A DNA stretch of 64,000 nt from the NCBI RefSeq assembly GCF_030704535.1, contig NC_081819.1, positions 23,222,001 to 23,286,000 of the forward strand, written 5' to 3'. The notes below the pieces were generated by a model that made no database searches, had not been told where the DNA came from, and saw nothing but the letters and a program-made list of their open reading frames with translations. Position numbers and translations under genes: made by a program. This document shows, piece by piece, positions 11,746 through 23,700 of this stretch (positions are counted from its first letter, which is position 1; the number at the start of each line of letters is the position of its first letter). The stretch is from Vitis vinifera. Its lineage: Eukaryota > Streptophyta > Magnoliopsida > Vitales > Vitaceae.

Positions 11746-14700
11746 ATGGATTTTGCATGTAGTTTTCGGCAGCCCAATGTTTTTCTTAATGGTGAAGGCA
11801 CAAGTTATAAAACCTTGGATCGATTTTATTCGCGCTTTAGGTTTCGAAGTCCAGGTTTTAATAACAACTCTATTGGAAATCCAAAGCTTATTTCCAGAGC
11901 ATATCCAAATAAAAAGATGAAGAAAATGATTGCCTTTAGTGGTTTCAATATGACCAGGGTTTTCAAGCAAGAGTTTGAGGGTAAGAATTTAAGGAGATCA
12001 TTGATTTACGATTTTAATATTGCTTTAAGTTGTTCAAGGGCTAAGTGTCAAAGCAATGATTCTTTAGCATATATTGATGGCAATGGTAGAAATGTAGAAT
12101 TTTTAGAAAGTCATGATGAGAGTTCAATAGCTGGACCTGATGATGGTGACCAGTTGAATAGGTTGGGAGAGGGAGAAGGAGAAGGGGAAGTAGTGGAAGC
12201 GCTGAGTTTGGATGAATTGAGGGAAGTGTTGCAGAAGGCTATTAAAGAATTGGAAGTTGCAAGTCTTAATAGTACCATGTTTGAGGATAAGGCTCAGAAA
12301 ATATCAGAAGCCGCCATAGCCTTGCAGGATGAAGCAGCAATTGCTTGGAATGATGTTAATTCTGTGCTTAATACTATTCAAGAAATTGTAAATGAAGAAT
12401 GTATTGCCAAAGAAGCTGTTCAGAAAGCAACAATGGCTCTTTCTTTAGCTGAAGCGAGGCTTCAGGTGGCTAAAGAATCATTGGAAGCTGCAAAAATAGT
12501 GAGTATTTCACCAGAAAGTTCTAGAGAGAGTGACTCAGAAGATGAAAGCAGAATGGAAGGGTTTAGTTCATTAAGGAAAGAGGAAGAGGCATTTTTAGTT
12601 GCCCAGGAAGATATTAGGCACTGTAAGGCAACTTTATTGAGTTGTGAGGCAGAGCTGAAACGCTTGCAGTGTAGAAAGGAGGAGTTGCAGAAGGAAGTGG
12701 ATAAGTTGAATGAAAAGGCAGAGAAAACACAGATGGATGCTTTGAAAGCAGAGGAGGAGGTGGCAAACATAATGCTTTTGGCAGAACAAGCTGTTGCTTT
12801 TGAACTCGAGGCTACACAGCATGTTAATGATGCAGAGATTGCCATACAGAAAGTAGAGAAGAGTCTCTCAAATTCTCAGGTTGAAACCCCTGAAACTACT
12901 CAAGGACCAGTCTTCAGTGATGAGACTCTTGTTGAGGAGGAAAAGGCAAGTCAAGGAATTTCTGGTGATGTTAGTGTTGAAAGAGAGAGAGATATGCCAA
13001 CTGAAGGTGTTAGTTTTCTTAGCGAGTCTTTATCAGATAGCCAGCCTTTTGAAGAGTTGAAACAATATGATGATTTGAGTGATCAAGAGAATGGGAAATT
13101 AAGTTTGGAGTCTCCTAAAGAACCTGAAGCAGAAACAGAAAAATCAAAGACTGGGGTTCAAACAAAAAAACAGGAAACACAGAAGGATTTGACAAGGGAC
13201 AGTTCAATGTTAAATGCTCCAAAAATATTATTAAAGAAATCTTCTCGGTTCTTTTCTGCATCATTCTTCTCTTTCACAGTAGATGGGACAGATCTCATGG
13301 AGTCTGCTAGGAGGCAATTCCCCAAGTTGGTTGTTGGAATGTTGCTTCTCGGGGCTGGGTATGTATTCTATTGAACTTGGACTTTCCCTGTTTGTATTTT
13401 TCTGTTTATTTTTATTGTTCTATCTTCATCTTGTAAAACTGCAAGAAAGAATTGCTTTGTATATCATGTGCTTGCCAGATATTAATAATTTTGTGCTCCA
13501 TCTTTCATCTGGTATGACCCTTTTTCTCCTTTTTTTTTTCGATGAGAGCCCTTTTTCTTATTTTTCAATGGTACTTTTGATTGAGAAAATATTGTTCGTT
13601 CAGGAATGCTTTGTAGACACTAAGTTCACAAGGATGCCTCAAAAAAAAAAAAAAAAAAAAAAGCTTTGTGGTTGAGAATTGGAGGCTAGCCTATTATTTT
13701 TTCTTTTACACATATCTGTTATTAGATTGTTTTGTCGGGTTTAAAGGTTGCCTTCCTTTGATCACAAGTTGTCATAATTTATTGCAGGGTCACCTTTTAT
13801 TCTAATCGAGCAGAGAGGAGTTCTCTGGTGCTTCATCAACCAGATGTCATTACCACTAGTATTGAAGAAGTTTCCTCAAATGCGAAGCCTCTGGTCCGAC
13901 AGATACGAAAACTGCCCAAGAGAATTAAGAAACTAATTGCTATGCTTCCTCACCAAGAGGCATGACTGATGTCCACTTATATTAGTTCCAATTTTGGGCT
14001 AAAGGCCAACATTTAGTGCACTTTCTCATATCTCTTTCCTTTTCTCTCAGATGAATGAGGAAGAAGCTTCCCTTTTTGACATGTTATGGTTACTGCTAGC
14101 AAGTGTTATATTTGTGCCTATATTCCAGAAAATTCCTGGAGGTAACTGAATTCTTGTACTTGGTCATCTAACTCTGAACTGGATTATTATTATTATTTTT
14201 TTTAATGTGATATCATACATACTTTTAGCATTTGGGTATTTTTGGTAGAGAAGTTTCACATTATCACTAGAAGAGATTTTGCCGATGTATTGCTGCTTTG
14301 CATTTTGGATCTTCTGCTTCACTTTCCTTGTTTGTTATTCATTATGCTTTCTTAAACTGCGCAGATATAGTGCATTAAATTTTGTTAGGATCATAAAACT
14401 ATGGTTTCTTGAAGAATATATTGCTCATCCTTCCTGCACTGAACCATCATCTGCATATATATGTCACTGTGCCTTCATTTCCTTTCAAAGTTTATTGCCA
14501 AGTTTCTGTACTGTTTCATTGATAGTGTGTCTTCCATCTGCTGCATGTTTAGGCAGTCCTGTTCTTGGTTACTTGGCTGCTGGTATCTTGATTGGGCCTT
14601 ATGGTCTCTCTATTATTCGTCATGTACATGGGACCAAAGCGATTGCAGAATTTGGAGTTGTTTTCTTGCTATTTAATATTGGTCTTGAGGTGGACTCCAT

Positions 14701-17700
14701 AAAATCTTTATTTCTTTTTTTATTTGTTAATCTAAGACAATGATGTTCTTTATAAATGAATAAAAAAAAAATTGAACCTTCTGTCTGCATTGCAGCTATC
14801 TGTTGAAAGGCTGAGTTCCATGAAGAAATATGTTTTTGGATTGGGCACTGCTCAGGTGATTAGGAAACTTCATTCTCTTATTGTTGTTGACTGTGCATTG
14901 CTAGCTAGCCCTTTTTGTATATGAGTTTAATACCTTAGATATGTAATGTGCATGAAAATGCAGGTTTTGGTGACGGCGGTGGTGGTTGGCTTGGTTACTC
15001 ATTTTATATCTGGGCAGCCTGGTCCTGCTGCAATTGTTATTGGGAATGGCCTGGCATTATCCTCTACTGCTGTTGTCCTCCAGGTTATGATTAGGACCTC
15101 TTTTACTTTAAGTGAAATAGTACTGTGGTTATTCATTTTGCCAACCTTTTGTGGACAGTGGAAAATGTGGTCATTGCATCAGTAGTATTCATCTAGGAAA
15201 ATGTACTGCACCTAAGATGGGATGCTTTGCATTCTATGAATTCCAATTTGCTTGCTTAAGAATCAATTGCCTAAACACGCGGCTGAATGTCTGAAAAGCT
15301 TGTTCCTATACCAAAGGCTATCTGTAACCTAATTCAGTTACAATAAATTTATTTACTATTTTTAATAGATACTAGAAGGGAGAAGGCTTGGAGGGCTGCC
15401 CCTTTATGCTTAATGTGGATTTTATGGAAGGAAAGAAATGAAAGAGTGTTTAATGATATCGAATAGTCCGACCAAGCTTTAGAGCATTCCTTTTTGTATA
15501 CTCTTGTAAATTTGGGTTAGGGTGTTTATAAAGGATCATACTTTATCTATGATTGATTTTATAGAATGGCTATACGTTTAGTTAGGGGAAAGGTTTTTTT
15601 GTCTTCTTTGCCTAGTTTCTTGGGCGTTCTAATTGTATACTTTGTATGTACTGTTTTCACCACTTCCAGGTGCTTCTAATTCAAGCTCTATTTACCTATA
15701 AAAAAAAAGATACTTGAAATTTGTTAGCCTATTTTAACATTTAAACACTGCTTCTCCCAAAGCTACTGCAAATAGAAGGTTGCAAAACAAATTGAATTAG
15801 ATTTTATTCTTGGCTTCTTTTGGGTGTAATCATGGTGTGCAACAATTCAATGTCCTTTTACCCCTTAGTCTTCCTGACATGAACTGATTTAAGCTAATTA
15901 CAGGGTCTGATTAATGATCAGTTTCATGCAACCTTCTCCTAATTTTAGTATGTTGGCTGGCCATTTAGGGTGCTTAAGTGGTTCATTGCTCTTTTGCTCA
16001 CTAAACCACAGCCTTTCCCCCCAGGTGGCCTGACTCAATCCATATGTTGTTCATGATTTGGATGACAAAAATGGTGATCTGCCCAAATTAAAGGGTAAAA
16101 ACTTATGTTCTTTTACTATGAAAAGGCTGCATAAAAGTGATGGAAAGTGTAGAAGGGGAAAAGGAGAGAGAAAATTCACCAGGTGATTTTGTTTTAGAAA
16201 TTAAGACTTAAGATATTCTTGCCTTGCGATAGTGTGGCTTAATCCCTGGAAAATATAGAACTGAAACTTGTGCCTTTCCCTCTAGAACAATTAATTGTTT
16301 TAGAGATTCAGTAGTCTTCAATGCAACCTCCTTATTGGTTGTCATTCTTTTGATGGGAAAATGAGCTAAGCTTTGCAGCTTTCTTCTTCAGGTGCTGCAG
16401 GAGCGAGGGGAGAGCACCTCACGTCATGGACGTGCTACATTTTCTGTCTTGCTTTTCCAGGTATCTTTATGGTCTCATAAATGGCAATGCTAGGAGGCAT
16501 AATATCATGAAATGAATGTTATGGTTAAAGAAGTGGTTCTTTAAGCGGTCCTTATGCTTGCTAATACATTCTGATACATATGAAAATTTGTATCCTTGCT
16601 TTTGTGACCATACTGTGCCATACTGGCACCCAAATTTTCACATTAAGCAGTGATGAAGGCCCCTACAGCTGCAGGAATATGGTACCCATCTGTGAATAGA
16701 AATGTTTGCATCATGCGCGTTTCAAGTTCCCAGCATAATGCATCCCATTCCTTCTTCTTCTTCCCTCATTTTTTTTTATTATTTAATTCAAAAATTTAAG
16801 ATGATGTGTGATTAGTCCATGTTTGTTGGTTCTTTAAGCTTATATTTTTTTTTTCATGCATGCTTTGCTCCTTTTAATGATTCATGGGATTCTGTTTCCT
16901 GTCATTATTTTGGGCTTCTTCTTTGCACTTTAATTATTTAGTGAAATTTTGTTTATGTTGAAATCTTGAACATGATTTGAAAGTTTCCTTTTTCTTTTCA
17001 TCTTGGTTTTTTTGTTCTCTTTTTTCAGGATTTGGCTGTTGTGGTTCTTCTAATACTCATACCTCTGATTTCACCAAATTCATCTAAAGGAGGGGTAACC
17101 TTTTCAACAATTTACTCATCTTTTTAGTATGGTAGTGAATGGATTGAATTCTTATTATTTACAACAGTAGCCAATATTGCTCTTTTTAATGTCCTATATA
17201 CCTTGGTGTATGGTTTTTCTGTTGTTATCTATAAATCTTTTGGCTAATTAAAGAAAAAATGCTTGTTCATGTTTCTAATGCTTTGTCTCCATTACCAAAA
17301 TTGTCAGGCAACCTTCCCCAAGTTTCAGTTGGTAAAAATGATGGGGGCCAAGCCCTTAAAACTTGTATTTGTATCAGGGAAAGAATTGGATATAGTTCCA
17401 GAGAAGTACAATTGATTTACTGAGCTTCTTGATTTAGATTTCTTCAACTTCAAATGGATCTTGTTTATTATTTGAACAAATATTTGCTTCATTTGTTGTT
17501 GGACTGGGAATCAATTTAATTCTTTATTTTTCAGAGGTAAAAATGCAAGGATTCAGGTACTTCTGTTTTCTATTTCTTTATTAAGCATGCCGTATTCGTG
17601 GACCAGATCATATGATCTGAATCAAGTAATTTCGTTCTTGGAATAGTATAAATTACGAGTTATTGAATTTCTCCATGCGTTGATCATGCTTCTTTGTTGT

Positions 17701-20700
17701 CAGTTGTCACTACTATTACTGCTGCTTCTATTCTTATGTTGTTATCATGGCAACAATTCTGTTTTCAGATTGGTTTTCAAGCCATTGCTGAAGCTCTCGG
17801 ACTGGCTGCTGTTAAGGCATTAGTTGCCATTGCTGCCATAATTGCTGGTGGACGCTTGGTAAGTCATGCATGTTTTGATTCAACCATGTCTAAACTTTTG
17901 ATTGGGGAATTTTCTTGAGTTCTCCAACTCTTTTAGCATCTTTAGAAATTGAGTCATTGAGGGATGAGTTCCCGTGTCTTTATGCTATAGCTTTCTTTAA
18001 GGATGCTTGGGTGGTAGATGTTTGGGATGGGGGTAGTTGGGGACCGAGGTTTATTAGACCATTCAATGATTGGGAGTTAGAGGAGGTAGATGCCTTATTC
18101 AGGAGGTTGCATAACTACTCCATCGTTTCAGGTACTTTTGATGCCATGGTTTGGTTGGAGACTAAGGATGGTGGTTTTTCAATTTGGTCCTTTTGCTCCT
18201 CTCTGGCAAGTAGGAGAGTGGAGCCTTTCCCGCATAGTACAGTGTGGAACTCTTGGGCCCCTATTAGAGCTAGCTTTTTTGCTTGGGAGGCAACTTGGGC
18301 TAAAATTTTGACATAGGATCAACTCAAAAGGAGGGGATGGAGGATGCCAAACAGGTGCTACATATGCAAGGCTGAAGAGGAAACGGGAGATCATTTACTT
18401 CTGCATTGTCTGAAAGCAAGTACATTGTGGTAGCTGGTTTGTGCTCTTTTTCATATTCAGTGGGTGATGCAGTCTTCTGTGAGGGGGTGCTTCTAAGTTG
18501 GAATGGTGTCCCGGTTGGTAAAAAAAGGAAAAAGGCATGGAAAGTTGCTCCTCTATGCATTTTTTGGTCCATTTGGAGGGAACGAAATAGGAGAGCTTTT
18601 GAGAATAGGGAATGCTTAGATCAAACTTTTAAAAGGTTTTATTTTTTTTGTATTTATTTTGGGATTGGATTAGAGTGTACATGGGGGATAGTATTACTTC
18701 TTTGATAGATTTTGTGGATTGGTTAGGTTCCCCATAGGGTGCGGTTGTGTTATCGCCCCTATTGGTTTTTTGTATATGTATACGTCGTGTATACCTTTTC
18801 ATTAATACAATACCTGTTTTACTTATCAAAAGAAAAAAATCTTTAGAAATTGAGAGGAATCTTCTTTAATTATGTACTTAAGACAATCGTAATATTATAT
18901 GGATAGTGTTGGTATGCCTGGCAATAAGGAACCATTGTGTTGCAGGAGATACATTATCAATTATAGGTTCACTTTTTCTAAAATACATGGATTGTAAGAT
19001 CATTAATGCTGCTCATCATTTGATCCTATTGATCATATTATAGGCTAAACCTGCAACACCTCTATGTTAGATTATTCGATGTGGTTTCATATGTCATCAC
19101 TCTAGTTTTTCTTGCTTTGAGCTTGTGCTTTTCTTCACTTTTGTCAGGCCAAGTTGGCATTGGAATTTGTAAGTGGTTGAGTATGGTTTAGACTAAGTTA
19201 AGCTACTTGATGTAAATTTTGATTAGAACTTCTGGTTTTAAAACATTTGTTCCCTTAGGGAAAAAAATAATAGCTTAATATCAATTTTAAATCCCTTGAA
19301 GAGGATAATTTTGAAAGGTTCACCTTTTTTAATTGAGACTTGTGTTACAGCATCTGATATGTTTCTCCTTCAGTTATTATATGAAGTACAGCCTGCACCT
19401 TGCACTTATTTTTTTGCATCTGCTTTTGCAGCTACTTAGACCAATTTATAAGCAAATTGCTGAAAATCAAAATGCAGAGATATTTTCTGCCAATACACTT
19501 CTTGTTATCTTGGGGACTAGTCTCCTTACAGCCAGGGTATTGGATGCTTTTCATAATTATTATTATTCTTTTCTTATACCAATCAAGTTGTGTCTCCCTT
19601 TTTTCCTTAAGAAAAAATCATTTTTCTTGAACAGGCAGGCCTTTCCATGGCATTGGGAGCATTTTTGGCTGGTTTGCTTCTTGCAGAAACTGAATTTTCC
19701 TTACAGGTTGAATCAGATATTGCTCCATATCGTGGCCTTTTATTGGGTCTCTTCTTCATGACGGTAGGTTCTTCACCATGCCATTTCCAAGAGAGGCATT
19801 TATTTATCCAATCCTAACATATAAACCTCGTTTCTATTCCTTGAAGTTACCTGTTTGGAGAGAATGTATCCATTGTAAATGTAGTGCCCACTCTTTGAGC
19901 TGTTTTGATCTTCCACCTTTGGGCCACTTGTGTGGAATTTCATTCTTTCTGTTATTTATTTGTATTTTCATCAAATAAATTTTATGGCACCAGCCCTTTA
20001 GGCTTGACTCAAGTGGTAAAGGGATGGGGAGGGTTTGTGGAAGGTTCTAGGTTCAAGTCCCAATGGGAGCAAAATTTACCTATAAAAAAAATAAAAAATT
20101 ATGGCACCAGTCTTACTGCCACATGAGAGGAATATCACTTGGTTATTTGACTGGGATATTGGTTTTCAATTTGGCAGGCTGATATTACCACTGTATTACT
20201 GAATCATGATTCTTGATACTTCTATTAACGGAAATCTTTTTGTGGGTTTCCAGGTGGGAATGTCTATTGATCCAAAGCTTCTTATTTCAAACTTTCCAGT
20301 TATAATGGGGACATTAGGACTCTTAATTGGTGGCAAGGCTTTATTGGTTGCTTTAGTTGGCAAACTTTTTGGCATTTCAATCATATCTGCAATAAGAGTT
20401 GGTCTTCTTCTTGCTCCGGGGGGAGAATTTGCTTTTGTGGCTTTTGGTGAAGCCGTTAATCAGGTTTTCCTTTCTGTGAACTTAATACTTTGTTCATGAG
20501 ATTTACTGGTTAACATTATTGTTTATACAACCTTATCAACTTTTTGGAAGTCACTCTTGTAGATCCAATTAACAATTCTAGATCCAATTTGTTACTTTAA
20601 TGCTTCATAGATGACAGATTTTAATTTTTCATTTGGCAATTTGGCTCATGTAATAGAAACTTGACACCATATTTTGATCCGAACTGGGAAATGTTTAGCG

Positions 20701-23700
20701 ATGTATAAGCATATAGGATTAACCTGTCATGGATGCTTGATTGACAAGTTAATCCAATGCTTCTTTGAAGGCCCATCTGTATTTTGATTGTAAGATGAAA
20801 TTTCACTCAGTAACGTACCAAGCCATCTTGTTTGATAGAGCCTACTGTCAAGAGGGGATACAGTTAATTTTCCTGAATTGAATGAAAATTATTGTCATTG
20901 TTAGGACTTTGCTAATTAGCCTTGTTTGCAGGGCATAATGTCTCCTCAGCTATCATCTTTGCTGTTTCTTGTGGTGGGAATTTCTATGGCCCTGACCCCA
21001 TGGTTAGCTGCTGGAGGACAATTAATTGCGTCTCGTTTTGAGCAGCATGATGTGCGAAGTTTGTTACCTGTTGAGAGTGAGGTAAAATTCTCAATATAAT
21101 GGTTCACAGCTATTGATTACAGAAGCATATATTGACATGGTGAGTTTTTGATGCATGAACACATCCAAAACTAGCTTGGTTATTCATTTGAGATATATCA
21201 CAAGGGAGACAAAAAAGATAATGGAGGTATAAAAATGTTGAGTTAGGTGATCCTTACCGGCACTGGGCTGAATTTTTTGATGTGATCTTTATTGTCTTTG
21301 ATGTCGAGGTTGTGAAACTTTTTTCCCTTAATATATTATAGGGTTGGTAAAAAACATAGAGGAGTTGTAGAAACAATTGACTAGTTATTCTTATCTACAA
21401 TGGAGTGGAATTGTTTTCATGTGCTCTTAAATGCACTGATTTCAAGGATGTGGAACCCTTTTGCCTTTAAGGTGCATCACCGTGTTTTTTCTGTATTTCA
21501 ATATTATATACTGGTTGTGCTTAAATCACTTAAAGGGGTTTTGTTGCTTGGTAAATTGGTGGTCTGCTCGTAGAATATGGGGATTTTCCTCCTTCAAGTG
21601 TCACCACTGAGACTCCATGAAAAGATACCTGAAAAGGAAAAAAAAAAAAAATGACAGCTATGGCAGTTTGTTTGTTGGTTTTTACTTTTTTCTTTTTCCT
21701 TTTATTTTATTTAGGTTTTTATTGGTGATAAATGTACCTATTGAATATCGATATCAGTTAGATTCATGCTCATTTATCTTTTACTGTTACTGTTATTTAG
21801 ATTCATTCTCCTTATATAATCGTAGGTAGCAGTGGTGTTTGTTCTGATGGAAAGATATGTTCTGTATGGTTAACACCAAGATTATACTGGTGTAGTTACT
21901 GATTTCTTTAATCTTGATTTCCTATTGCATGATTTTGTTTCCAGACAGATGATTTGCAAGATCATATTATCATTTGTGGATTTGGACGTGTTGGACAGGT
22001 ATTGTCAAAATTTCCATTTTTTGTTTAATAAATTAATTTGAAATCAGTTTTATATAGTGAATGTTTTTTTTTATTTTTAACTGGAATACAAAATTCATTT
22101 GTAACCGTACTTGTCTCTGATTTTTCTTTTTAACTTCTTAGATCATTGCTCAGCTTCTCTCAGAACGACTAATTCCATTTGTTGCACTTGATGTGAGGAG
22201 GTAAAGTTTCTTCTTTTTGCTTGATTACATCACACTGACACATATTTCTTAGGAAATCAATGGAATTAGTCCCTATGGTTTCCATAGTGTATGAAATAAG
22301 CCAATATTTGGTTTGTGATCTTGTTTGGATGATTTATTTTGCAATGTTGAAATGATGATCTTGGTAAAATGATTTGCTACTTAGGATTAGCATTACACTA
22401 AGGTGGTGCTTGTTTTTTTAGCTTAATGCTGAATGCAATTTGATATTAGACTTTAGATGATTTATTTTTAACTTTTTTTTTTTTTTTACTTATTACTTAT
22501 TTAAATTTTTTTTTGATTGAATAGAAAAAAGCCAAAATATTTGATTTTTTGTTGAATGCTAAAAATAACTTTTTGAAATAAGCAAGACACAATCTCAATA
22601 CGACCCTTTCCCTATTAATACTTAATACTTACCAAAAATAAAATAATAATAAAACAAACAACTTAATACTTAATACTATTAAGTTGTATTTAGAGTTCAA
22701 TTAAATTTTGTTTTGTTTAGATTTAAATAAAAAAAAAAAACACCACCTAAATATGGTTTCTTATTTAATTTTTATGCAAACTATGGGCAGAACCCAGAAA
22801 TGTCTCTTTAGCAATGCTGTAAATGTAATTTTCCATCTATATGAGTGTTCTACACAAGTATCAAGGGAAAGTGCATTATCAAACCGTCAAACACAAACAA
22901 TATTTCAGCTAAAGACTGCCAGAATCTTTATTAGTGCCAACATGGAGATGTTAGTGTCACCTTCAACTCAGGGATTTCAAATTTTTTTTTTTAGGATATG
23001 ATTGATTCTCAGAAAATTTGAAGGAAAATGTGAGGAAAAAATAATAGAGATGAAAAAAAAAAGGAAATAAAAAGTGGAGGAAAATAAAAAATAAATCTAA
23101 AGTTAATAAATTATTTTTATTCTTCTAACTCTTTTCACTAATTTTTCTTCCTCTATGCAAAGATTAAATAATTTGAAAATGCATGAGTTTTTAACTAATT
23201 TTAATTAGATTTGATTTTCTTTTGCATTTTTCATAGTAAATCAAGCATGATAAAAATCATTTTCCTTAGCTTTTTTTTTTTTTCCCTTTCCTTGGAACCA
23301 AACTTAGCATTAAAGATATGGTGATCTTCCGCAGGAGCATGGATATCTCCTCTAAGTGAGCCTTCATACTAACATGCCCTTGAAACGCCTTCTGGCAAAG
23401 AAGTATTGTTAGAGGCTTGTTCTAGTTCCTGCAAATATTGTGAAGAACAGGTTTCTCATGGAACTTGTATCAAATTTTCACTTTAAGCTGCTTTGGTTTT
23501 GCAACAAAGGCAGACTCAATGCAATCCTGTTGGAATATAGGAATTTGTGCAGAACATTGAGAAATTAAGTATGGGTTAACATGTCATGTTAGGATGTGAT
23601 TACTTGAGTCTTTTGCTTTCCGGATTAGGTTATCCAGAATTAGACAAGTGTTAGTTCTTCCCATCATCTATGCAAAATCCTGTTAAGGGCCGAATTTGAA

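Noticed and set aside
12462-12845. 127-codon open frame on the minus strand inside KEA exon 1
   Set aside because: It is the antisense shadow of the Glu/Ala-rich coiled-coil coding region; Ser/Ala/Phe-rich composition follows from the codon bias of the real frame.
20005-20060. tRNA gene suggested by A and B boxes
   Set aside because: No acceptor stem or anticodon arm can be folded, and the unit has a tail and a 12-bp target duplication, so it is a SINE.
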